From Larimichthys crocea (lineage: Eukaryota > Chordata > Actinopteri > Sciaenidae), in assembly GCF_000972845.2 (NCBI RefSeq), contig NC_040032.1, positions 9,894,334 through 9,958,333 on the forward strand: a DNA stretch of 64,000 nt, given 5' to 3'. Below, piece after piece: positions 27,301 to 38,739 of the stretch. Below the pieces are notes generated by a model. That model was not told the DNA's origin. It ran no database searches and saw only the letters and a program-made list of their open reading frames with translations. The position numbers and the translations under genes are program-made. Each line of letters begins with the position of its first letter. Within the stretch, counting starts at the first letter, position 1.

Positions 27301-28064
27301 GGTAACGCAATGGGGAGAAAAAGGAGCATTGAAGGGTTTGTATCTAAAATTGGACCTCAGATATCAGGTTATATTATGGCCGGTGAGATGAGCAAAGCAG
27401 TGCTAGTGAGGTAGGGAATGAGTCACCGGCTGACATGGAGCAAAGGATCAGAGTTTTTTTGTGCCTGACATGATCAGGTAATGCATCATTTTGTGTGCAG
27501 CTTCACTGAGGTGACGAGTAAATAAGCAAAGAGTAGCCACATGATGTGACTCAGGGTGATTTAATATCTGTAGCTCCGAACGACGGGCGTCCTGCAACGA
27601 GCTCACAGTCAGCTGTCAGGTGATGCTTTCCCGATGTTTCTCACCTGTAAGTCAGGTGTGCACGTCCTGCTTCGATCAGTCTTTACAGTGATCGTCCACT
27701 TTGTTGCATCAACTGACCAATAAAGGCAGAAAGTGTTGCTCCCTCGGGTGCATGTATCCTTGTATCTGTTCATACCGTGTGAACAGTCTGTAATTCTGTC
27801 ACGGGGCGAGTTAGAGCCATCGAGGGCTACCTGGCTCTGCACTTCAAATGCTCTCCAAACACCCCAAATTAATCTGTCTCTACAGCTGTCCACGGCAAAC
27901 TCTGCTTTATTTCAAAGGACTTAGCTGGGATCACAGCAACCCCCACAGCTGTTGAATGGCTGTCTGCTGTTAGAGATATTGTAATTACAAATTGAGCCCA
28001 CATAAATAAGCCAGAAAAGTAGTACATGAATATGACAGAGGAGGGATTTGTATAATACTGGAGA

Positions 28065-28600
28065 TTCAATTCAAGTTTTATTTATAATGTGCCAGATCAT
28101 AACAGAAGTCAATACAGAGCAGGTCTAGACTGTACTCTTCATAATATTATTTACAGAGACCCAACAAGCCATCGTGGGAAGCCAGTCTGAACATACCTGA
28201 GCCTAAGGGGCAGCTGTGGCTCAGAAGGTAAAGCGGGTAGTCCAGAAAATCAGTGGTTCGATCCCGGCTCCTCTAGTCTGCATGTCAAAGTGTCCTTGGA
28301 CGAGATACTGAACCCTCAAATTGCTCCTGAAGGCAGCGCCATCATTTAGCTCCAATTAGCTCCTCACTGATGAACCGTTGGCACTTTGCATGATACATCA
28401 GTGTATGAATGTGAATGTGGTCCGAGCACAGAACCTTGTGGAACTCCATGACTGACTTTGGCACGCATGGATTCATCACTGACATGTACAGACTGAGATT
28501 GATCTGGACCAGCTCCTTTAAAGCCAATTCCATGTTCAAGTCTCTGTAACAGGATGATGGATGCAACACTGTCAACATTTTTACAGATGTATTACTTAGA
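28065..28600 (+). mobile_element. Fish dispersed repeat split by a SINE insertion
   Basis: The left part (28065-28185: TTCAATTCAAGTTTTATTTA, ACAGAGACCCAACAAGCC) and the right part (28418-28600: GAGCACAGAACCTTGTGGAA, CTCCATGACTGAC, AGTCTCTGTAACAGGATGAT) both resemble segments of one abundant teleost interspersed repeat, from memory. Between them sits a tRNA-derived SINE (28206-28417). This suggests an older element interrupted by a later one. No intact open frame remains. Confidence 0.5.
28206..28417 (+). mobile_element. tRNA-derived SINE
   Basis: The segment GGGGCAGCTGTGGCTCAGAA followed by AAGCGGGTAGTCCAG contains an A-box-like TGGCTCAGAAGG and a perfect B-box GGTTCGATCCC (28255-28265), the internal RNA polymerase III promoter. 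The body, GTCTGCATGTCAAAGTGTCC then TTGGACGAGATACTGAACCC, and the tail GTATGAATGTGAATGTGG match a SINE known to me as common in percomorph fish. It is not a working tRNA: acceptor-stem pairing is lacking and the region runs on into the SINE body. Confidence 0.7.
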
Positions 28601-31017
28601 AATACACATTTTTGTTTACAGCAAGAGTCCTTGAAGGTCAAGAAGAAGCCAGCACTGAGACTTGAAGAAGTAGCGCCTGAAGACAGCGTATGCTGCATCA
28701 TCGGCCGAGTGTTGAGAGGAAAGTTAAAGACAGCAGAGAGCTGCGGTTTGCAGACACTCATACAGTATGCTTATTCTTTGAGCAAGCAGCGCCGGTAATC
28801 TGCTGAGAAAGACTCTTTGTGTAAACAAAGTGCTGACGTCGCCTGTGCACTGTGGCAGAATCTAATAGATGAACAGAAACTGGAATGCTTGTATAGTCGG
28901 GGGCTTGAACTGTTTGATTTCGCTGTGAATGGTCATTCAGTGTCAGCACCACCTGAGATTCCTCAAGCTTCTCCAGTCAAACTCACCCAGTCATCACCGT
29001 GAAGAGTCCAACAAGAGGTCGGCCTTTCAACCCTCCAGACACCTGTGATTTTTAAATCCGATCTTTGTATCGTAGATAGTTTAAGAACCAGAAATATGCA
29101 TCATTATAACTTGTGTTGTGAGGCCACCCTGACCCGCCGTACAGAAAAGAGACGGAGACGTTGAGTGTCGGACTCACCCGGCTCCTCGCTGCTGTTTTCC
29201 AGGAAGCACTGACCGGGTCGCGCTGACTTCTCCACATAAATGTGAAGATTATATGTCGACAAAGCCACAACCTACCACCGCATTAGTACATGTTGGGGGG
29301 TTGCTCGATATTTCATCACATAATAACCGTAGATAAACAGCGGGAGTTCACCGGCTCTCGCTGCCCGGTAGGAGTTCTCCGGGAGGAGAAGTCAGCGGGG
29401 AGGACTGACCGGGTCGCTGCGACTTTTACTTCTAAACTGGGCTTTTTTTTTTTAGTTTGTTTCTCATGTAGCTGTACTGTTTGTTCACAGCAGTTTCAGT
29501 GCTCCGTTTAAAAAGCTGCAGATGTCAGAGTTTTTCAAATGATCGAGAAGGAACAAATCTCCATCTGAATTCTCAGCATCAGCGTCGGAGAACTCTTGGG
29601 TTAAAGTATATTGTGTATTAAGAGATTTTCAAACAGGTAAAATAAGTTATGTGTGTTATCTTGTTGCTGCTTCACGTATAATTCTTGTTGGCTTAGCTCT
29701 CTCTCTCTCTTTAACTCCCCTGTGGTTGTTACTTTCATGATACGCTGGTAGCAAAGCAGCCATTTGCTGCGTGGGAACCGGCTCTTTGGGTAATGGATGT
29801 GCACTCCGGTACCATGAGAACCAGGAGGGTTTTTTTTGTTTTGTTTTTTTCAGAGGGCCGCTATCAGGCATCAGGAGAGCTGAGTGACAGAGAAGCATGT
29901 CCGTGTGTTGATGGGCTTTTCTCTTTGAATCTTTCATATTTTAGTTTCCACATTTCACTTGTTTTATGTGTACCTGCAAGTTGTTATCAGTGTCACACCA
30001 GGGAAGGCTAATCCTGCAGACCCGAGGCCTGAGCTGTTCCAACACGTCGTCTTCCTGCAGCCCGATCCATGAAGAACAGGCGAACGAGGAAGACGCATGA
30101 GAGGAGAGCGCTGTGTGGGAGGGAGATGTTCGTGGGCTGCGAGCGGGGGAAGAGGTCATTGACAAATGAACAAATGAAATAGAAAACAAATTGAGAGAAG
30201 GCAGAAAAGGAGACAGACGCAGATGAAGCTGCTCATCTCTCTCTCTCAGACTCTGCCGTCTGATTGCTCCAATCACAAAAGAGAGAGGCAGAAGATTAAA
30301 GCTTCTCTATTCTGAGAAATTTCAATTAGCCTCAAGCCAGTGTTCAGCACTGTATTTGATTTACCTCCCACCGCAGCGGCTGTGTTGTTGTTTCCATTTG
30401 GTTTTCGGCTCATTATGGCGTGTTTGTGTTTGAATGGGTGTATGTTTGCTTGGCATGGGCCGCTGTTGCTCCACCTCTTTTTCCTGACGTGCTCCATTGA
30501 TCTGTCTCTAATCTAGTTTTGGCTTCCTGACAGAGCTGACTTCCCTCAGGCATTAATTATGCCTCCATGTGATTTATATCAGTGGGCTCCAGCACCCAGC
30601 ACTCTTCCCCTGCCTAATCCAATCGGATCCACGTCTGTGGCCCAGCCACTGCAGCTCTCACCCAATCAGATATATTGAGTATGTGTCGCAAGTGTTTCCC
30701 CTTGCTTACACCACCCCTAGAGCGATATCACCCATCTGTCCTCGGCAGCTACACTACATGCATTGTTCTGAAGTCCTCCTGTGTAAAGAATGCTCCGTGT
30801 CACACCAAAGCACAGCTGTAAACGGGGCAGATGTGAAATCCACACAAACTCCAGCCCATGGATTTTGAGAACAGGATAAGCTGGTATCTAGAGGTACAGC
30901 TGATCCATGGATTATTTTACTTTTGAAGATGTTGTGGGAAATTACTGAACTTCTTCGTTTGTTCATTGGGATATCTTCAGTAAAACAGAAGCTGTCCGAC
31001 CTGCTCGGTAAACCTGG

Positions 31018-31341
31018 ATGTACAAAAAACGGTTCAAGATGAGCTTCAAGCGTCGGTGGGACAGCGTGATCAACAACTCATCCCTGGGCTACACTCTTCA
31101 TGGAGGAAGTGTCCCGAACCTCCTGTCCCCTCCACGATCCGCGGGCCTCGGGACCCTCAAGAAGAGACTGTCCATGGAGGTCCTGCGGAGCTGGGCCCCA
31201 GACCTGGGGAGCCTCAGCATGGGGCTCAATCTTAATTTGAGTCCAGTGAGATGGCCCTCGTTAGTTACTGTCTGCAAGTGGAGACAAACCCTGACAGGGA
31301 AGCTGAAGAAGAGACACTGTAGCACTGAGGACGAACCACAG
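31018..31341 (+). CDS. Candidate alternative first exon, 108 codons, unrecognised N terminus
   Basis: The ATG at 31018 is preceded by an in-frame TAA at 31009-31011. It opens 108 codons that end at a possible donor, CCACAG followed by GTTAGG, in phase 0, which would splice in frame to ASPAPIIV at 45384. The peptide is basic and non-repetitive: MYKKRFKMSFKRRWDSVINN, SSLGYTLHGGSVPNLLSPPR, TLKKRLSMEVLRSWAPDLG, VTVCKWRQTLTGKLKKRHC. A second ATG (31039, MSFKRRW) may be the real start. Composition looks coding, unlike nearby intron. I recognise no family or known DLG2 isoform in it. If real, it would be a third intronic N terminus of dlg2, with exactly the same codon count as the 38416 exon. It could instead be a small nested gene; the frame runs on only six codons past the donor, to a TGA. 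Confidence 0.45.
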
Positions 31342-34300
31342 GTTAGGAAGCTCGGAGACTGATTATAAACTAGATTGTTCAGGCTTTTATTGTCCCCTTC
31401 TTTCAAGCCCTGTAGCTAATTAATGTGACTGATTGACCGGGACTTGTATAACAGTGCACAGTGCAGGTATCACTGCTCGAAGACGTCAAGGGCAAGAGAA
31501 AGATAATCGAGACAAACACGACGCAGACACACAAAGAAGTAAAGAGCAAGAGGCAGGAGACTCACACGGCGAAGCTATTTAAGTCCGGACTAAACGAAGA
31601 TAGCTCGTTAATGACCGTGCCACGATTGTTAGGTTTAAACACGCTGAGCGACGAGCTGCAGAATAATGAAACCACCCGTTGCTGCTCTGACTTCACAGCC
31701 TGTTGCATCTCGTCTATGCAGCGTAATTAGAAATGTAGGTTCCCTTTAAATTTATGGATTTCATTAGATAGAAGATATTTTCTATTAGAGTTAATGGAGT
31801 AGCCGGCTGGCGATCTGTCACATGAAACAACCATTGTGTTGTTCTGTGTGTGCTCTCTGGGCTGTGTCATTAACGTCATAATAAAAATACTTTATATTCG
31901 GTACCTTCTATTTTGCACCGGGGTCTAAACTAGAGCTCTAAGAAAATATGTTTCATAAGACTTTCTAACTGACTGTGATGTCCCCCGGGGTGCCGCACAT
32001 GCTGGAGCACAGTTCATTATAGATGGAGATGTTTTAGCCTGTGAGACCGTCGAGCCGGGTGAGTCAGTCCATTCATCTGTGCAGCAGACGTTAAGACCGT
32101 GACAATGGACGATGTTACCGCCCGTTGCAGTGGCGACATTCGTGATCATCCTTCCACATATCTGACAGTGAAATGTTGCATTGCATAACGACCTCTGCCA
32201 TGAGACCAGTTGGACAGCCTCAGGCTCTTCGGGCTCGTGATGTACAGTGCAGTATTTTAACCATGATGCAGACGTGTGAAGTGAAAGAATGACTTGGCTT
32301 AAACTAGAGCGTGGAGTCAGGCGTATTGATCGCATTGATGCAGTGCACGGGCCATCACGAGCAACCAGATAACCCCACACCGAATGTGCTGTGACCACAT
32401 CGAAGAGAAGGGGGCTGGAAAACAAAGAGGGACAGAGTGGTTAGGGTTAGGATAACGTCTGGGGAGGTGTTCTGTTCCAGGATATCCAACCTACAAAAGC
32501 AGGAATGTAGACGAGATGTTAGGATCAGAAAGTCAGCTCACCAGTTCAAGTCATTGTTTCTTTTTTCGGATCCGGAGCACAGAGCTGAAAGAGTAAAAGA
32601 TGCGTCACTGTCCAAATACTCACACACTGCTCTGTGTCATTGTCAAACAGGTGGTGATAAAACTACTGGCTACTCGTGTTTCCTCTGTAACGACAAAAGC
32701 TTTTTGTCAGTAAGTGGACGGTTTTTATCAGAGTTGGTTCGACCTTAACGGGCTTCTCTGGAAACTCAAACTCTGAAACTAATATCACTGCTCGGTGCAA
32801 ACAGGCTTTGGTCTTTGGATGTTAGCAGTTGTGAGTGCATACAGTACATATATTTTAAACCAATGTTACCGGGCAGAAATCTTTTTCATGACCACTCGAG
32901 GAGAACTGGTTAGTCTGGTTAGTCCATAAATATGTGACTGCCAGTGTTATCATTTCAATATTTTTTGTTTCCTCACAGATGACATTTAAAAAAATGCCTC
33001 AGCAGCAGAAATTTCGTTCATATTTAGGTCAACTCCCAACCGTGATCGACTTAAGACGAGCTACAATCAGCGTCTGTAAAAGTGACTTTAATTATCTTTC
33101 CTGGAAGGCTTTTATTACGGAGCAGCTGCAGGAGAGCGTGCTCTTAAATGTCACGTAAATGTCTCAGATCTCCGTCCAGTTTCAGTTATTCAGTGTATGT
33201 CAATAGTTTTATTAAATGCTGGATATTAAATGTACTGAGGCAGGCCGTGGAGCAGCAGGATTTATTAGGCCATCGAGCAAAGTTATTACAGCGTTCCAGC
33301 CTCGTCTTGATTGACTGTACTGCCGGTAATTCTAATACAGGAGGAGCTTTTTTTCTATTAGTAAACTGTAGGTGTGGAGAGATGGATGATATCAGAGTCC
33401 GGGAGCTAAACTGTGCAATGAAGAGATGAGGAAAATAAGTCAGAGCTGGAGCATAAATGCAGAACCTTCCAGGAGTGACTGTGAGCTGTCACCGGTACCG
33501 CACCGGTGGCCGTCTTCTTCTTATTGGATCAGTTAAACGGGAGTTAAAGGGCTGTGTGTCAGGAAGTGACAGCGAGCCGCCTGATCAAAGATGTTCACTT
33601 GTTTTTGCCTTTGGGATCTCCTGTTGTCTCCGTGTGTGTGAGTGTGTGTGTGTGTGTGGCTGCGTTACAGTGGATGTGTATATCAGATGATGCAGCATGA
33701 CTCAGCTGATGTGTGTGTGTGTGTGTGCAGTTATGTTACTTTGAACTACATTTCACAGTTTTGCAAAAACAACGCGAGCGAGCGTCGAGTCAGTGTAAAA
33801 GTGAACACAGGTTCTTTTTATTTATGTTTTCACTACGACCGGCAGATGTAGATATGAAACCAAGAGGCATGTCATGCATCCTCCTGTCACCTGTGTATAC
33901 ATTACACATATCACCAAGTATGACCGCTGCATGGATGCCCGTCCCTGCAGAAGTAAACAAAGCATGCAGAGAAAGAGTCGAACGCAGCAAAATGTCAGTT
34001 TGTTAAGTTGAGTCACTCACTCGGTTAATGCCCGGTACAGTCAGTCTGTCACTGTCAGCGTGCCAAACAAAGGCAGAATCTGCCAAAGCAGAGAGAGATG
34101 GAGGGGGAGTGAAATCACTTTAGAAATCAGCCACACACACACACACACACACACACCTGCATGGTGTTCTCCTTTGGGACGACTCCCGGCTCTCCAGATG
34201 GCTCGCCCATCGAGACAGCTTTGACTTTGCTAAAATGTTTTTCTGATCTTCTCTCTGCGCGGTCTGCTCGAATCGTTTGAGTCGGAGGTGTCTGCTCGCT

Positions 34301-36061
34301 GGAACAAACAGGTGCAAACATCGACAGGTGTTGTAAGTTTGCATTAGGCTTGCTGCATCTCTAAAACAACACCACCTCCTCCTCCTCCTCCTCCTCCTCC
34401 TGGGAAAGACATTGCGATGGCTGCAGACTTTCTTCAAGGATACTCTCCTTGAAGTGCTGCGAGTTAGTCAGGCCCACAGCTTGAAGGTGAACTGTAAGTG
34501 CCCCCATGTGGCAGCGTGGATGTATTGCATTAACAGGCTGTGCAGATCACTGTGCTGCTAATAGACAGTAAGCTCTTCAAAGCAGCTTAAATTCAGAGGC
34601 AGCTGAACTTGTCTTTGTTTCTACGTCAGATTCGAGCTCCACTTCCAGTTATGATTCATGAATAATCACATTTTAACATGCTCCAGAAACATCATCACTG
34701 TTTCTGTCTGCACGTGCAGTGTCGAGTCCTTACTGATCGAAAACATCCTGTAAACGTGAGAGGGGAGCTCTAACTGTTTTAATCGTACTCCCTGAATGAC
34801 AAACAGGCCACATACCGACCGAAGAAGAAGAATGGGCCCATTAAAGCAATTCAACTTTCCCGACCACCAGTTCTTCTCCTGGAGGAGATTGTGTTCCTTA
34901 GTGACAGCGGCCTGAGTGGCTGAGAGCTGTTCAATCAAGTGGCACCGACACACTAAATGACCTGTCAGATTTTGATTGGCTCATCCCGGCGTTTGTGTCA
35001 GAGGTCAAACGGTATCCGAGCGGACTGACAATGAAGCTCGCACACACATAACACAGTGGATCGGACCGTGGAGCATCCTGTGTGAAAATACAACCCCCCG
35101 TGTAAAGATACAGGACGCATTTTGAAGCACACAAATAACCGCCGCTTCTGATTTATTGCTGCCGCTGCAGTCTGAAATATAATGTCGGGGGTAAATCTGC
35201 TGCACTGTTTTATCAGACGCACACAGAGGCAGAGGGAGGGAGCAGAAAACAGTGATTCAGCGTCGGTGTCGTTACTTTATAAGCTCTCTGTTCAGAGCCA
35301 CGACACGAGCAACAAGAGCAACTTTTAAAAATGTCGCTTAGATTCACGGCATGTCTCACTTAGTGCGGTTCCTCTCTAACATAATCTAACACGCCTGACG
35401 GCCTCGGTGCGTGCAGAGGGGAGGATTACAAGTGTAAAGAACAATAACAGATTTCTGCATGAGTCACTGAGAGCGCGTCAGACTTTAATGCAAGTTAATA
35501 TAAGAGATGATTCGATCATACGAACCCTGATCTTTCTTTATGTTTCCTAGAAATAACCTTTAATCATCCGGATGTGTCACCACGAGCGTTTCAAAGTTGG
35601 CCTCCAGCTCGGAGGAAATATTCCTGCTGCAGCAGGCGTAGTCGATTATGATTTCAGGAGGAAATGCTCACGTCCAGGTTCCCCAGCATTATCGCGTTTA
35701 AGTTGCATTAATTATTTTATATCTATTGAAGCAGCTTTGTCCTTGTATCAACGTCTGCACAGACTTGGCTGCGTTCTTCCCGATTAAAAGCTGTGTGTGT
35801 ACATGTCGTGTAATATTTTAAAAAGTGTCTTTCCTCCCAGATTGTGATTCAAATTCTTATTTATATAATCATCTATTTCACTCCAGGAATCAATTTATCA
35901 AACTGGCATGTTTACATTTCAAATGAATCTCCCTTCATTACAAAACGACCATAACTGTGTTTCATTTTTAAAAATGACATTTCTGGCCAAGCTTTGATTT
36001 CCATCTGCGTCTTCCGCTGGAGACTCTCCAGGGTTTCTTCAAAATCCCTCAAATGCAGCAG

Positions 36062-36101
36062 GCAGACAGACAGACAGACAGACAGGCAGACAGACAGACA
36101 G
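36062..36101 (+). repeat. (CAGA)n microsatellite
   Basis: About ten tetranucleotide units, interrupted once by CAGG. It is read on the minus strand as Cys-Leu-Ser-Val repeats and is not protein. Confidence 0.9.
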
Positions 36102-36431
36102 GAAGGCAGCAGAGGAGCATGACGATGAGGTTTCAGGTCTGAATGTTGTTTCAGGATGTTTCTGATAAATGTCAATGAAGGTCATGGATCCGCACTCTGC
36201 CTCTGAAGCCCCTCGGACGCTGTAGGTTCCCTTTTTAACGTCTGATAATGTCGTAAACATGAAATCTAAAAGGTCGTGTCGTATCTGGACAGTTGGTTGT
36301 GACTCAGCTCGCGATGCCGACCGTCTTCGTTTGGGCGTATGAGCCGGTCGTACTGAAATCAGGCATGTGGGCACAAAGCTTGAGAGGTCTTTCTCCTAAC
36401 TGACCATCCATCCAACCAACCATGCCCCCTG

Positions 36432-36433
<2 letters not shown>

Positions 36434-36478
<45 letters not shown>

Positions 36479-36592
36479 ATGCTGCCCACTGATGTTTGCT
36501 GCCTCACTCAGCTCTGATGAGGTATTATTCTCCATCACTGGCTGTTTTGTGGCCGTCGTCGCCTCTGGTAGATGGAATGGGTAATGATAACG

Positions 36593-36639
<47 letters not shown>

Positions 36640-36786
36640 GCATCACATAACACACCATGTGATGGCAGTGTTGAGTGTGTGTGTGTGTGTGCCGTGGAAA
36701 AAAAAAAAGCTTAGGTATCTCTCCAGTGTGGATGGCTGTCATGGTGACATCATCCCCACACAAGAACACACACACACACAGCCTGT

Positions 36787-36850
<64 letters not shown>
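36434..36850 (+). repeat. Cluster of AC and GT microsatellites in opposite orientation
   Basis: Two perfect AC arrays (36434-36476 and 36594-36635) are followed by short TG and AC arrays (about 36676 and 36763) and a long GT array (36789-36850). AC and GT arrays on one strand are mutually complementary, so an RNA copy could fold into long CA/UG stems. All open frames here are translations of the arrays. Confidence 0.9.
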
Positions 36851-36852
<2 letters not shown>

Positions 36853-37251
36853 CCGACGACGTGAAGCGCACAGCTCATTTCCTGTTCTCACACCTCGGAT
36901 GACGCCGGAGCAGCCGGATGTGTTTTAACATCGTTTGCTTGCATCTTAAATAAAAACCTGATTCCATCCGAGCGAGGACGTGGAAGAAGTGGAGATGCAC
37001 TTTGTGATCAGACTGACTGGATTAGCAACGCTTCCAACGACGCCTGATTTCATTTCACTGCTCTTCAGCTGCGAGTTTACGTGTGGATCACTGTGAGGAT
37101 CGGTGGCTTGTGGGATTGGTTTGGTTGCACTTTTAACCCTCTTCCTTGGAGAAACAGAAGATCCAGAAAGAAAAGGACGAGGAAATCCAACGTGGCGTAA
37201 AATAGTCTTTTTGTTTTGTAGCTAGTAGATTGTGCATCCAGTAGACACAAC

Positions 37252-37487
37252 CTGCAGTTCCTCTAACGTCCACTTGAGGCTGGCTCCAGAAGTGAGTCAG
37301 TCTCCATAAGTCCCCATGTCCAAATGTCCAACTTCACAGCAGAAATAAACATGTTTACAGCCTGGTACAAAAAACAGTTTTGGTCTCTGTAGCTAATTTC
37401 CCCGTTCATGACAACTGTACTGAGGGTGAATTTATATACAACTCACCTGTTCACATTATATTAAGGCTTAAAGTTATGCAGGATTAA
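37252..37487 (-). repeat. Dispersed repeat family A, reversed copy
   Basis: This is the reverse complement of the element at 7094-7380 and 41569-41824. Shared words include CTGCAGTTCCTCTAACGTCC, CTTCACAGCAGAAATAAACA, TTTCCCCGTTCATGACAACT and CTTAAAGTTATGCAGGATTA. The copy stops just before the CCTGTCAATCAAAGCG end of the family. Confidence 0.75.
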
Positions 37488-37959
37488 CAGGTAAATGTCG
37501 TTAGAGATTATTGGAGCACCGAGGTGTCATTCAACCGACCTCAGGTCTGCAGATGATCCACAACTGTTCATACTTTATACTGTTATTGATTTGGAGTCAG
37601 GGTTTATTTTATTTACTATTATTTATTTTACTGGAAACAGATTTGCGCTGCCGTTCGGAGGCTGTAAAACAGAAAATGAAGCTAAAAGAGGCAAAATAGG
37701 TCAGTAGGGCTGAAGGCAGCTGGTGATCGGTCTGTGGGTTTGTTACTACAACCATAAATATATGTGTTTGTGCAGCATTAAGTTCAGAGGAGGGATCTTC
37801 ATCTTCTCGTCCTTCACGTGCAGAGTCCAGGGATTTGTAGTTCAAGCTCCCACTGCCTCCAATTCCCAGCAGCACGACCATCAATTGTTTCTGCCTGGAG
37901 GTGCGGATGCTGTCAGGCAGTTGAGTCATTTATTGACAGAGGGCTGGCAGCCAACGCAG

Positions 37960-38415
37960 ACAACTCTCTCTCTCTCTCTCTCTTCCTCCATCTCCTGCTG
38001 TTCTTATCTGCCTCTTTCCTTCCCATCATTCTCTCTTATTCGTCTCCTCCTCCTCCTCTCTCTCAGCTCTCCTCCCTCCCTTTCACTCAGTTTCCCTCTC
38101 ATCAAGTATCTCGCTCTATTCGTCTCTATCTCTCTCTTCCCTCTTCCTCCCTCCCCTTTCTCTCTCTCTCTCTCTCTCTCATTTATCGTTCTTCCACTCC
38201 AGAAGCTCTGACACACTCACACACACACACACCCTATGTAGCCCGTACAGCTACAGCAGCCAGTCGGTTCATTCATCTTTGGTTTTGCCCGAGCGAGCGA
38301 CTCGTCCATCAGGCAGCAGCAGCAGCAGCAGCGTCTTGTGTTTGTTGAGTAACCCGGAGAAGAGGACCCGGAGACAAAGTGTTGAAGTGAGCAGAGGTCG
38401 GTGTAGCGTGGCAGC
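37960..38415 (+). promoter_or_regulatory. dlg2: Probable promoter/5'UTR of the MTAYLSKQ isoform
   Basis: The region before the start codon at 38416 is very rich in C and T, with CT arrays at about 37965-37982 and 38161-38180. It then has an AC run (38216-38232) and a CAG/GCA run (about 38312-38332) within likely 5'UTR. An in-frame TAG at 38404-38406, four codons before the ATG, sets the start. No acceptor is visible immediately before the ATG, as expected for a first exon. There is no clear TATA box. The transcription start is not determined. Confidence 0.4.
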
Positions 38416-38739
38416 ATGACTGCTTACCTGAGCAAACAGCAGAGCTGCTTCGCGGACCTGGACGGACGAGGGGAGTGCGAGGAGGTGCCATGCTCCTTCA
38501 GCTGGCACCATCAACAACAACAACAACACCATCACCAGAGCCAGAGGTATCATTACGGTGGATCCATCCCCAGTGGTGCCACCCTTCCACGAAAGGGGGG
38601 CCGTACGGCGGCGGTCTGGCACTCGGACAGCGCGTCCAGGAGCCCCGGCCGATTGGCGACAGTGAGAGCCAAGGGGGGCAGCTGTGACCTGTGGCCCTCT
38701 GAGTGCGGCTGCGTCCAGAGCTGGCAGGAACCCTATCAG
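38416..38739 (+). CDS. dlg2: dlg2 alternative first coding exon (MTAYLSKQ...), 108 codons
   Basis: The ATG at 38416 follows an in-frame TAG (38404) and opens 108 codons ending CGCVQSWQEPYQ at the donor CAG/GTAAAA, phase 0, in frame with ASPAPIIV at 45384. The start MTAYLSKQQSC and the later run RTAAVWHSDSASRSP, KGGSCDLWPSECGC resemble, from memory, the mammalian DLG2 N terminus that begins MNAYLTKQHSC and contains RTLWDSARKSP and a Cys-rich end. A Gln/His run (HHQQQQQHHH, about residues 31-40) is encoded by CAA/CAC repeats and is likely length-variable. Cys residues at 11, 21, 26, 90, 97 and 99 could be lipid-modified or bind metal; this is inference. The region is otherwise low-complexity and probably disordered. 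Confidence 0.85.

Larger units (their letters stand above)
24388..31017 (+). other. dlg2: dlg2 intron, middle part
   Basis: No supported gene lies here. The longest frame is antisense (24808-25368, 186 codons). It has a few CxxC pairs but no recognisable domain, and its length is within chance expectation for 64 kb. A nested set of retroelement fragments lies at 28065-28600. Sequence at 25780-27000 and 30280-30720 is low in simple repeats and may include conserved non-coding elements, but only alignment to other fish could show this. Confidence 0.6.
31342..38215 (+). other. dlg2: dlg2 intron between two start exons
   Basis: No supported gene. The antisense frame at 31925-32425 (166 codons) has no recognisable domain and no splice or start evidence. 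The stretch 36060-36850 is dense in simple repeats, listed separately. One reversed copy of dispersed family A is present at 37252-37487. Confidence 0.6.

Noticed and set aside
28206..28280. tRNA-like sequence with A and B boxes
   Set aside because: It is the head of a SINE. The cloverleaf cannot form properly and the sequence continues into the SINE body.
31925..32425. Antisense 166-codon open frame with CxxC (FHCQICGRM)
   Set aside because: The single CxxC is not enough for a zinc-finger call, and nothing else resembles a family. It is possibly a chance frame or an old repeat.
36062..36101. CRISPR-like short regular repeats
   Set aside because: It is a simple CAGA microsatellite without spacers, in a vertebrate genome.
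36434..36850. Cys-Val and His-Thr rich open frames
   Set aside because: They are dinucleotide-array translations only.
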